The notes under the pieces were generated by a model. It worked only from the letters and a program-made list of their open reading frames with translations. It was not told the DNA's origin and did no database searches. Made by a program: the position numbers and the translations under genes. From contig DAOKYY010000059.1 in NCBI GenBank assembly GCA_035325905.1, positions 1 through 22,462 on the forward strand: 22,462 bases of DNA, in the 5' to 3' direction. The DNA comes from DYGX01 sp035325905 (GTDB taxonomy: Bacteria; Chloroflexota; Anaerolineae; Aggregatilineales; Aggregatilineaceae). Below are positions 8,198 to 15,185 of the stretch, one piece after another (position 1 is the first letter of the stretch; the number at the start of each line of letters is the position of its first letter).

Positions 8198-9378
8198 GCA
8201 TCGCACCACGTCCGCCGCAGCAGCGACGCGAAGTTGGCGCCGGGCACGATCTGGCCGAGCACGCTCGCGTGACGCGCCCCGGTCAGCGCCGGATGCGTGC
8301 CAGGGCGATTGTGCCAGGTTTCGTGAGCCAGCAGCGCAAACACCAGCGCCTCTTTGTTGTCACTGTCGAGGCCGAGGTCTTCGTGACGCAGCACGGCGGC
8401 GGGAGCCAGGCGCTCGCGCAGCAGGCCGACCAGCAGCGGATTGCGCGCCCCGCCGCCGCCGAGGATGACCTCGCCGATCTCCGCCGGAGCGAAGCGCCGG
8501 TAGGCGTCCGCGATACTGGCTGCCGTCAGCGTCGCCAGCGTCGCCAGGATGCTCGCGTCGTCCAGGCCGCGCGTGTAGCCCTCGGCCAGCAGGTCCGCCG
8601 CCATTTCCGCGCTGAACAGCTCGCGCCCGGTGGTCTTCGGCGGGCGGCGCTCGTAATAGGGGTGCTGCATCAGCTCCGCCAGCCACGCCACGTCGACCGT
8701 GCCCTGCGCCGCCAGCGCGCCGTCGCGGTCGTAGTGCTGCGCGCCGTGCGTGATCAGCGTAACGGTGCTGTCCATCAGCGCGTTGCCCGGCCCGGTGTCG
8801 AAGGCCAGCGGCGCGCTGAGCGTGTCGTCCAGCGGCGGCAGGAACGTGACGTTGCCGATCCCGCCGATGTTCTGTACCGCGCGCCAACGGCGCGGTGCTC
8901 TCAGCAGCAGCCAGTCGGCGTAGCTGGTCAGCGGCGCGCCCTGCCCTCCGGCGGCGATATCACGCGGGCGGAAGTTGGCGACCGTCGTGATCCCGGTGCG
9001 CTCGGCGATGACTGCCGCTTCGGTCAGTTGCAGCGTGGCGCTGACCGACCCGTCAGGCTCCACCTGATGCCAGACCGTCTGCCCGTGCGAGCCGATCAGA
9101 TCGATCTGGTCCGGCGTCCGCCCGGCGCCCGCGATCACGGCCAGCGCCGCCCTGGCGAACTGCTCGCCGAGCGCAGCGTTCAGCGCGCACAACTCGTCCG
9201 CCCCCGCCCGGCCCGGCTGCGAAGCGTCCAGGACGCGCGCTTGCAGGCCGTCGGGATACGGATGCGTGATGGCGTGCAGAATCCGCGCTTCCAGCGCCGG
9301 CGGCGCCCCCGTAATCTCGCACAGGGCCGCGTCGATGCCATCCGCTGAAGTCCCCGAAATCATGCCAACGACTTTCAT
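8194..9378 (-). CDS. anmK: Anhydro-N-acetylmuramic acid kinase
   Basis: AnmK hydrolyses the 1,6-anhydro bond of anhydro-MurNAc and phosphorylates O6 in one step, giving MurNAc-6-P for MurQ. The 394-residue protein carries every family block: GMISGTSADGIDAAL (5-19), GSHGQT (96-101), RPRDIAAGGQGAPL (137-150), NIGGIGN (170-176) and FDTGPGN with the catalytic Asp194, then PPKTTGRE. ATG 9378 follows the amidase stop codon by 2 bp, and its own stop overlaps the kinase start in ATGA. Anhydro-MurNAc arises only from lytic transglycosylases, so its presence means the imported material includes transglycosylase products, either from the cell's own wall or from other bacteria. Confidence 0.96.
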   Translation of the reverse strand: MKVVGMISGTSADGIDAALCEITGAPPALEARILHAITHPYPDGLQARVLDASQPGRAGADELCALNAALGEQFARAALAVIAGAGRTPDQIDLIGSHGQTVWHQVEPDGSVSATLQLTEAAVIAERTGITTVANFRPRDIAAGGQGAPLTSYADWLLLRAPRRWRAVQNIGGIGNVTFLPPLDDTLSAPLAFDTGPGNALMDSTVTLITHGAQHYDRDGALAAQGTVDVAWLAELMQHPYYERRPPKTTGRELFSAEMAADLLAEGYTRGLDDASILATLATLTAASIADAYRRFAPAEIGEVILGGGGARNPLLVGLLRERLAPAAVLRHEDLGLDSDNKEALVFALLAHETWHNRPGTHPALTGARHASVLGQIVPGANFASLLRRTWCDA

Positions 9379-9380
9379 GC

Positions 9381-10625
9381 TCAGTCCACCTCTTCCGCCA
9401 GCAAGTCGTGCAGCGCACGACGAAACGCCTCAATGCCCGGCCTGTCGCGGCCCGGATAGACCCGGTTCGTCAGCGCGGCGAGAACCAGCGCGCGCGCCGG
9501 GTCAACCCAAAGCGAGGTGCCGGTAAAGCCGAAATGCCCGAACGAGTCCGGGTGAAAACGCTCGCCCACCGAGGAGTTTTCCGCCGCCTTGAGCATCCAG
9601 CCCAGCCCGCGACGCGTGCCGTCCGTCTCGGCCTGCTCAATCACGGCCTGGGCGCGCAGTTCGGGCGCGAGCGCCAGCCGGGGATCGCCTTCCAGCCACG
9701 CCTGACCCAGCGCCGCGACATCCCGCGCCACGCCGAACAACCCCGCGTGCCCCGCCACACCGCCGACGCCGCAGGCGTTCTCGTCGTGGACCTCGCCCCA
9801 ACAGCGCCGCCCCCGCCAGTGGGGATCATTTTCGGTCGGCGCGATAATCGCGCGCGCCCGTCCCGCTTGCAGCGGGTTGAACGTGATGGAGGCGAGGCCG
9901 AGCGGCGCGCAGACACGCGCCTCAATCGCCGCCGCCAAGCCACCGGAGGCATCCAGGCGCGCCACCGTCTCGCCGAGCAGCATCAGCCCCAGGTCGCTAT
10001 AACGCACGATGCCGTCGCCCGGCTGGCCGACGAAGGGATAGGCGCACAGCGCGCGCAGCGCCCGCGACCAGCGTTCGGCGCGCGGCACCGGATCGACCTC
10101 GCCCGGCGGGCGCGGGGCCGGGCCAGCGGCGCGGTACACGTCACGCCAGGGCGCCAGGCCGGATGTGTGCGTCAACAGCATCCGCAGCGTCACCAGAGCC
10201 GGGTCCGCACGCTGGCCGATGGCGTAGGGCGGCGTCGGGAGCCGGACCTTGCTGTGCGGGTCCTGGCCGCCGTCCAGCGCGCGCGGACCGCCCGCGCCGA
10301 ACTCCGGCACAATGGCGATCAGCGGATCGTCAAGCGCGGCGCGCCCCTCGCTAACCTGGGTCAGAAACGCGGTCGTGGTGAACAGCTTGGACACCGAGGC
10401 GAGGTCGAACAACGTCGCCGGGCCGACCGCGCCGGAACTTGCTACCGGGTCGATCCAGCCCCAGCCCCGGTTCAGAATCACCTCGCCGCGATGAACAGCG
10501 GTGATCGCCAGCGCAGGGAAGGTCTCGCCCAGGTGCGCGGCGATCAGCGCATTGAGCGCCCGTTCCGTCGCCGGAGCGAGCGCGCTGATCACATCTTCGG
10601 CTGCCAGATCGTGCACGCTCGTCAT
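9381..10625 (-). CDS. Beta-lactamase-fold serine hydrolase, probable N-acetylmuramyl-L-alanine amidase (AmiE/YbbE-like)
   Basis: The 414-residue protein belongs to the class C beta-lactamase/esterase superfamily (PF00144). SxxK is Ser77-Val-Ser-Lys80, YSD (209-211) replaces the usual YxN, LLTHTSGL follows the family pattern, and HFGFTGTS (364-371) is at the KTG position. The block GEVHDENACGVGGVAGHAGLF (277-297) is typical of the branch found beside nagZ and namZ. B. subtilis YbbE (AmiE) from this superfamily removes the peptide from MurNAc in muropeptide rescue, so amidase activity is the best proposal; antibiotic resistance is not. The open frame extends upstream to 11060, but that part is a shadow of namZ. 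ATG 10625 lies 8 bp after the namZ stop codon. No signal peptide is seen, whereas the Bacillus enzyme is exported. Confidence 0.85.
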   Translation of the reverse strand: MTSVHDLAAEDVISALAPATERALNALIAAHLGETFPALAITAVHRGEVILNRGWGWIDPVASSGAVGPATLFDLASVSKLFTTTAFLTQVSEGRAALDDPLIAIVPEFGAGGPRALDGGQDPHSKVRLPTPPYAIGQRADPALVTLRMLLTHTSGLAPWRDVYRAAGPAPRPPGEVDPVPRAERWSRALRALCAYPFVGQPGDGIVRYSDLGLMLLGETVARLDASGGLAAAIEARVCAPLGLASITFNPLQAGRARAIIAPTENDPHWRGRRCWGEVHDENACGVGGVAGHAGLFGVARDVAALGQAWLEGDPRLALAPELRAQAVIEQAETDGTRRGLGWMLKAAENSSVGERFHPDSFGHFGFTGTSLWVDPARALVLAALTNRVYPGRDRPGIEAFRRALHDLLAEEVD

Positions 10626-10633
10626 AGGCGCTC

Positions 10634-11833
10634 TCACGCGTACAGCAGGTACGGCGCACGCTGCCCCTCGAAGGCGCGCGCGTCGTCCAGCCACTCCGCC
10701 CCAAAGCGCCCCAGGATCGCCGCTGCGCCCTGCCCTGCTGCGACACCCGCTTCGATCTCCTTGCGCATCCACGGCCCGCCGAGCAGCCGGTCGAAATGGT
10801 AGACGCTCTCCGGGTCGGATGGCGGCAGCCAGGCGAACTGGTCGGGATACATCGCCCGAATGGTGATGATCACCCCCAGCCAGGCTTCGAGCGGGCGCCA
10901 CCGGGCGCGATCGAGGATGTGCACCTGCACGCCCTGGCACTCCTCTCCGGCCCATTTTCCGGCGAGCGGCGCGAAGCGATGCGGGCGGAACCCGGCGCCG
11001 AGCGGCGCGCCCCAGCCTTCCGCGTGTAACCGGTCGGCCAGCGCGTCGGCGTCGATCCACGGCGCGCCGACAATCTCAAACGGCAGCGCGGTGCCGCGCC
11101 CCTCCGAAAGCGCCGTCCCTTCGACCAGGCACGAACCGGGATAATGCCACAGCGTGCTGAGTTGCGGCATATTCGGCGATGGCGGGACCCACGGCAAGCC
11201 GGTGCCGTCCCAGGTCATGGCGCGGCGCCAGCCCTCGCACGCAATCACGTCCAGCGCGGCGGGAGCCGAGTTCCACAGCGCGTTTATCAGCCGCGCCAGC
11301 TCGCCGATTGTCAGGCCGTGCCGCACCGGGACCGGAAACCGTCCAACAAGCGAGGCGTGCGACCGCTCCAGCAGCGGCCCCCAGACGACCGCCCCGCCAA
11401 GCGGGTTGGGCCGGTCCAGCATCACGACCGGGACGCCATGTTCGCCTGCCGCCTCAAGGACGTGAGTGACCGTCCAGACATAGGTATAGTAGCGCGCGCC
11501 GATGTCCTGAAGATCGACTACCAGCGCGTCGAGGTCGCGCAGCATGTCGGCGGTCGGGCGCAGCGTTTCACCGTACAGGCTGTAGACCGGGCAGCCCGCG
11601 CGCGCGTCGATTGCGTGCCCAACCTCCGCGCCTTCGGCGGCGGTCCCGGAAAAGCCGTGCTCCGGCCCGAACAGCGCCGCCAGCGTCACGTTCGGCGCCT
11701 CCGCGAACAGCCGGTAGGCGCTGCGGAGCGAGCGATCCACCGCGCTTGGATTAGTCAGCAACCCTATCCGCCGCCCGGACAGCGGCGCGAAGTCATCGCG
11801 CACCAGCCGGTCAAGTCCGGTCAGCACCGTCAT
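10634..11833 (-). CDS. namZ: Exo-beta-N-acetylmuramidase NamZ (GH171, DUF1343)
   Basis: NamZ releases single MurNAc residues from the non-reducing end of peptide-free glycan chains. The 399-residue protein is full length for PF07075, with GLLTNPSAV (24-32), FGPEHGF (55-61, carrying a conserved Glu), DLQDIGARYYTY (107-118), PPSPNMP (217-223) and GTALSEGRGTALPFE (239-253). The acidic residues in the first two of those blocks are candidate catalytic groups. ATG 11833 has an AAGGGAG ribosome binding site 6 nt upstream, and the spacer is part of a 9-bp inverted repeat with the gntR stop region. The N-terminus is charged and lacks a signal peptide, unlike the secreted B. subtilis YbbC/NamZ, which places the reaction in the cytoplasm. 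It stands next to the AmiE-like amidase that would remove peptides first. Confidence 0.93.
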   Translation of the reverse strand: MTVLTGLDRLVRDDFAPLSGRRIGLLTNPSAVDRSLRSAYRLFAEAPNVTLAALFGPEHGFSGTAAEGAEVGHAIDARAGCPVYSLYGETLRPTADMLRDLDALVVDLQDIGARYYTYVWTVTHVLEAAGEHGVPVVMLDRPNPLGGAVVWGPLLERSHASLVGRFPVPVRHGLTIGELARLINALWNSAPAALDVIACEGWRRAMTWDGTGLPWVPPSPNMPQLSTLWHYPGSCLVEGTALSEGRGTALPFEIVGAPWIDADALADRLHAEGWGAPLGAGFRPHRFAPLAGKWAGEECQGVQVHILDRARWRPLEAWLGVIITIRAMYPDQFAWLPPSDPESVYHFDRLLGGPWMRKEIEAGVAAGQGAAAILGRFGAEWLDDARAFEGQRAPYLLYA

Positions 11834-11890
11834 GATCTGCTCCCTTTCGTGTCTCTTTCACATGAGGCGGCGCAGAACATCAGCAGATCA
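11833..11890 (-). promoter_or_regulatory. 9-bp inverted repeat spanning gntR stop and namZ start
   Basis: TGATCTGCT at 11833-11841 and AGCAGATCA at 11882-11890 are perfect reverse complements. On the transcribed strand the left arm starts with the TGA stop codon of gntR, and the right arm ends with the A of the namZ start codon. The namZ ribosome binding site (AAGGGAG) lies in the loop next to the stem. An mRNA stem here would hold the start region of namZ, so it may tune or couple translation. It could also be an operator for the neighbouring regulator. The pairing is seen directly; the role is inferred. Confidence 0.4.
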
Positions 11891-12664
11891 CGTCCGGCTG
11901 GGGGCTTCCACCAGGTGTAGCTCGGTGTGGAAGCGGTAACGGTCGCCGCGATAGGCCGAGCGGACGTACTCAAACGGCTGGTCGGTGTCGGTGTAGGTGA
12001 CACGCACAATGCTGAGAATCGGCGTGCCCGGCTTGCACTCCAGCGCCCGTTGCTCGCTCTCAGACGCGACCTGCGCTTCGATAGTCTGGTGGGCATACGT
12101 CATGCGCAGCCCGTATTCCTGGCGCAAGACGTGATACAGCGACTCCCGCGCGAAATCGTGGCGCGACAGGATCTCGCGACAGAGCGCGTGCGGGATATGC
12201 GAGCTTTCCAGCGCGATCGGCAGGCCATCCGCCAGCCGCACTCGCACCAGCAGCATGATCTCGGTGTTCGCTGGGAGCGACAGCGCGCGGATCACCTGGT
12301 CTGGCGCGGGGACAATCGCCGCTTGCAGCACCCGGCTGGAGGCTTGCTGCCCCAACTGGCGCATTTCCTCTGAAAAGCTGCTCAGCGCCTTGAGCGTCTG
12401 GTTAATCTTGGGCGGGCAAACGTAGGTGCCCTTGCCGACGCGAGAGTAGATCAGCCCTTCCTGCGCCAGTTCTTTCAGAGCGCGGCTGGCGGTCAAGCGG
12501 TTGACGTGGAACTGCTGAGCCAGCTCGCGCTCCGACGGCACGCGCGCGTGCACGCCAATCGCGCCTGTTTGAATGCTGCGGCGCAGGTAGTCCTTAATCT
12601 GGACGTAGAGCGGCACCGGCGAGTCGTGCGTCACCATCGCTCCAAACTCTCTGCTCGCTGCCAT
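11888..12664 (-). CDS. GntR-family regulator, HutC/UTRA subfamily
   Basis: The 258-residue protein has an N-terminal winged helix-turn-helix (about 17-85: PLYVQIKDYLR, the VPSERELAQQFHVNRLTASRAL recognition region, then the wing GKGTYV) and a C-terminal UTRA ligand domain (about 100-245). Members of this subfamily, such as NagR/YvoA, sense sugar phosphates such as GlcNAc-6-P or GlcN-6-P. Lying in the middle of the muropeptide cluster, it is most likely a local repressor released by an intermediate, with MurNAc-6-P or GlcNAc-6-P the obvious candidates. ATG 12664 is the longer start; ATG 12637 would remove nine non-conserved residues, and neither has an ideal ribosome binding site. It follows the peptidase gene by 33 bp and precedes namZ by 54 bp. 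It is not of the RpiR type, unlike MurR in the Bacillus and E. coli systems. Confidence 0.9.
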   Translation of the reverse strand: MAASREFGAMVTHDSPVPLYVQIKDYLRRSIQTGAIGVHARVPSERELAQQFHVNRLTASRALKELAQEGLIYSRVGKGTYVCPPKINQTLKALSSFSEEMRQLGQQASSRVLQAAIVPAPDQVIRALSLPANTEIMLLVRVRLADGLPIALESSHIPHALCREILSRHDFARESLYHVLRQEYGLRMTYAHQTIEAQVASESEQRALECKPGTPILSIVRVTYTDTDQPFEYVRSAYRGDRYRFHTELHLVEAPSRT

Positions 12665-12697
12665 AAACCGGATGGTTCACGTGCCCATTCGCCCTGA

Positions 12698-13939
12698 TCA
12701 TCCTGGCACAACGGCGGCTGTTAGGCGGTGAAGCAGGCTGCCTGCTTCTGCCCCCTCGCCGAGCGACAGGTCAGAGACAATTACCCCGTCAAACCCCGAC
12801 GACAGCGTCGAGTGGATCACGAACGGATTGCCATCGAGCGCGCCGAGATAGAGCATGATATGCCCGCGCATGACGAGCAGCGCGCCCGGCAGCACGCGTT
12901 CGATCAGCAGCGCGCGGCGCTCGTCCGCATCCATCGCCTCGGCAAACGACACCACCGGACGGCAGACCGTCGCCTGCTGGCTCCCGTTGCGCGGCAAGCG
13001 CAGGCCGCTGACCGCATAAGCGTCGCGCACCAGCCGCGAGCAGTCGCGCCCGAACACCCCGGCGCGCGACCCGCCCCAGGCATACGGCTCGCCAAGCGCG
13101 CGAAACGCCTGATTGATCGCGATCTCCGGCGTGCACGGCAGATCGCCTTCCACCGCGCTATCCGGTTCGGAAGGCGCCAGCCCCTCGACGACCGCCAGTG
13201 TTCCATCGTTTTCGCGCCGGGGAACGAGCACACGGAATCCTCGCTCCGTGCGCTCTAGCAGCGGCAGGCGCGTGCCCATCTGGGCCAGCCCCGGCTCGCC
13301 TTCCGCCACCCCGATCCACGCGCGCGACGCCGTGATCGTCGCCCACGCCTCAGGACGCGCGTAGGCCAGCGCCTGCTCGCGATCGGCCCAGGCCAGATCG
13401 GCGCTCGGCACCCAGCCCCAATAGTGTGGCGTCAGGCAGAACTGCCACGCGCCATCCGGCGTGGCCGCGACCGCCGCGACCGGCCAGCCCAGATCAATCG
13501 TCGTCTCCTGCAAACGATCGAGCGCGATTTCGCCTGGTTGCGTGGTCACAACACTGCGTGTCGGGAAAGCGCGCACATCCGTCCGCCGCGCCGCCAGGGC
13601 AAAGCGGACCTCGACCGGCGCGCCGGATGGCAGGCAGGCCGCGTCCAGCAATCGATCCCAAAAACCCGGCCCAAGCGGCGCGCCCAGGCCGTCGTAGCAC
13701 GGCGGCGGGAGCGGCTGATACGAAGCCAGCGCCTGCCGGACCAGCGCCGCGTCGAGCGTCTCCGGCAGGTCGAGCACCGGCGGGATACCCAGCGCAGCGT
13801 GCACGCGCGCGTTGAACAGGCTGATGGCCTCCGGCGCGACGAAAGGCTGATCCGGCGCGGCGGCGCGATCCAGCCAAAAACGCGCATCGAGCATTCCTTC
13901 TGTCACGCCCGGCGGCAGCTCAGCCACGATCCGGCCCAT
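12698..13939 (-). CDS. NlpC/P60 cysteine peptidase with SH3 domains, YkfC-like gamma-D-Glu-diamino acid endopeptidase
   Basis: The 413-residue protein fits the architecture of N-terminal NlpC/P60-stabilising domain, two SH3b-like domains and a C40 peptidase (as in B. cereus and Desulfovibrio YkfC). The SH3-region block RRTDVRAFPT (about 118-127) is typical. The catalytic domain shows YAWGGSRAGVFGRDCSRL with nucleophile Cys300, GHIMLYLG with His360, and VIHS with the third polar residue, His376. Such enzymes cut stem peptides with a free N-terminal L-Ala between D-Glu and the diamino acid, releasing L-Ala-D-Glu for the epimerase encoded at 4032-5087. I start at ATG 13939, which has AAGGA just upstream; the frame reaches 13972 but lies further inside the preceding gene. 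No signal peptide is visible, consistent with action on imported peptides. Exact bond specificity is inferred. Confidence 0.9.
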   Translation of the reverse strand: MGRIVAELPPGVTEGMLDARFWLDRAAAPDQPFVAPEAISLFNARVHAALGIPPVLDLPETLDAALVRQALASYQPLPPPCYDGLGAPLGPGFWDRLLDAACLPSGAPVEVRFALAARRTDVRAFPTRSVVTTQPGEIALDRLQETTIDLGWPVAAVAATPDGAWQFCLTPHYWGWVPSADLAWADREQALAYARPEAWATITASRAWIGVAEGEPGLAQMGTRLPLLERTERGFRVLVPRRENDGTLAVVEGLAPSEPDSAVEGDLPCTPEIAINQAFRALGEPYAWGGSRAGVFGRDCSRLVRDAYAVSGLRLPRNGSQQATVCRPVVSFAEAMDADERRALLIERVLPGALLVMRGHIMLYLGALDGNPFVIHSTLSSGFDGVIVSDLSLGEGAEAGSLLHRLTAAVVPG

Positions 13940-14168
13940 CCTGTCCTTCGCTCCCTGTCTCGTGGCGAACAAACCAGCGGGTCAGAATCACGGTGCCGAG
14001 AATCAAGGCGCCTCCCATCGCGGCGCTGCACACGCTGAGCACGAATTCGCCGCTGTCGCGCGGCTGAACGAACGCCATCACCAGGCCGCAGACGCCGAGA
14101 AACATGCCGATGCGCAGAAAACCACGCAGCGCCTCAGGATCCAACGACCGGCTCCTCAACCGGGACAT
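13920..14168 (-). CDS. Small two-helix membrane protein, unknown function
   Basis: The 82-residue product has two hydrophobic stretches (about 17-34 and 43-66) separated by a short polar loop, and a charged, Gly/Asp-rich C-terminal tail. I do not recognise a family. The frame overlaps the ATPase gene by 35 bp and the peptidase gene by 20 bp, the kind of tight packing seen through the rest of the cluster. Its hydrophobic pattern is not what a random GC-rich frame usually gives. The start codon is uncertain: ATG 14168 overlaps the ATPase, and TTG 14144 is an alternative. It could be an accessory subunit of the transporter or an unrelated passenger. Confidence 0.6.
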   Translation of the reverse strand: MSRLRSRSLDPEALRGFLRIGMFLGVCGLVMAFVQPRDSGEFVLSVCSAAMGGALILGTVILTRWFVRHETGSEGQDGPDRG

Positions 14169-15180
14169 GCTCGCGCAGACCCAGCCCCTCGGTCAGCGGC
14201 AGGCACGCAACTGACTGCGCGAATCCTTCAGCGCGCTCCAGCGGCGGGACCCTCGCATCGCACAGCCCCGGCACGAAGAACGGGCAGCGCGGGTGAAACG
14301 CGCAACCGGGCGGGATATCCGTCAGACGTGGAATGTCTTCGCTGCGCAGCACCATGCGCTGCTTGTTGCGCGTCACTTCCGGGTCCGCTTCGGGAATGGC
14401 CGAGATCAGCGCGCGCGTGTAGGGATGCGCCGGATTGGCGATCACATCCGGCGTGGGGCCGATCTCGACAATCCGGCCCAAGTACATCACCGCGATGCGC
14501 CCTTCCCAGGCGAAATACTTGGCGAGCGCCAGGTCGTGCGTGATGAACACGATCGCCACGCCCAGCTGATCGCGCAGACCGTGCAGCATCTTCAACAGGC
14601 TGACGCGGATGCTGACATCGACCATGCTGACCGCTTCGTCGGCCACGATCAGCTTCGGCTGGACAGTCAGGGCGCGCGCGATGCTGACACGCTGGCGCTG
14701 CCCGCCGCTGAGCTGGTGCGGGTACTTGTTCACCAGATCGCCGGGAGGTGTCAGGTCGACCAGCGTCAGCAATTCCCAGATACGCCGGCGCACCCCGCCC
14801 CGCCCCTGCGCCATGCGGTGGCGTTTGAGCGGGAACGAGAGAATCTGGCCGACCGTGTGCGACGGGTTAAGCGACGCGAAGGGGTCCTGGTGGATGATTT
14901 GCAGCGCGCGCCTCTGTTCGGCTTTGTCCTTACCACGCAGCGCAGAAAGCGGGCGCCCCTTGTAGAGCACCTTGCCCGACGACGGTCCGAGCAGATCGAC
15001 CATGATGCGGCCGGTGGTCGTCTTGCCGCAGCCGCTCTCGCCGACCAGGCACACGATCTCGTTTTCATGAACGGCCAGGTTGATGTCTTGCAGGACGGGA
15101 ACGCGCACGCGCCCCTGGCGAAAGGTACGATGCACGCCTTCAAGCGCGATCAACGGTTGGCCGGAAGGATTCTCTGGCAT
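14134..15180 (-). CDS. ABC transporter ATPase, OppF/DppF type
   Basis: The 348-residue protein is one of the two ATPases powering the cluster C importer encoded upstream. It shows Walker A GESGCGKT (47-54), the Q-loop HQDPFASLNP (Gln98), the signature LSGGQRQRV (157-165), Walker B LIVADEA with Asp181-Glu182, and the switch His215. The C-terminal oligopeptide-transporter extension has a Cys cluster at 293, 299, 307 and 326, like the Fe-S site of Opp/Dpp ATPases. Two positions deviate: ADEA instead of ADEP after Walker B, and SMVD instead of SALD in the D-loop. The catalytic Glu is kept, so activity is expected. The SMVD form occurs in Opp-like importers for oligosaccharides, which would suit a sugar-peptide cargo. 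Its start is 5 bp after the OppD-type stop codon. Confidence 0.93.
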   Translation of the reverse strand: MPENPSGQPLIALEGVHRTFRQGRVRVPVLQDINLAVHENEIVCLVGESGCGKTTTGRIMVDLLGPSSGKVLYKGRPLSALRGKDKAEQRRALQIIHQDPFASLNPSHTVGQILSFPLKRHRMAQGRGGVRRRIWELLTLVDLTPPGDLVNKYPHQLSGGQRQRVSIARALTVQPKLIVADEAVSMVDVSIRVSLLKMLHGLRDQLGVAIVFITHDLALAKYFAWEGRIAVMYLGRIVEIGPTPDVIANPAHPYTRALISAIPEADPEVTRNKQRMVLRSEDIPRLTDIPPGCAFHPRCPFFVPGLCDARVPPLERAEGFAQSVACLPLTEGLGLREHVPVEEPVVGS

Positions 15181-15185
15181 AGCGG

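Noticed and set aside
9381..10625. Antibiotic-resistance beta-lactamase
   Set aside because: YSD and FTG motif variants, lack of a signal peptide and position within a muropeptide operon fit an AmiE/YbbE-like hydrolase better.
10626..11060. N-terminal extension of the beta-lactamase-fold ORF to 559 residues
   Set aside because: The extra part is Arg/Gly/Pro-rich, lies wholly within namZ in another frame, and has no domain character; ATG 10625 gives the family start.
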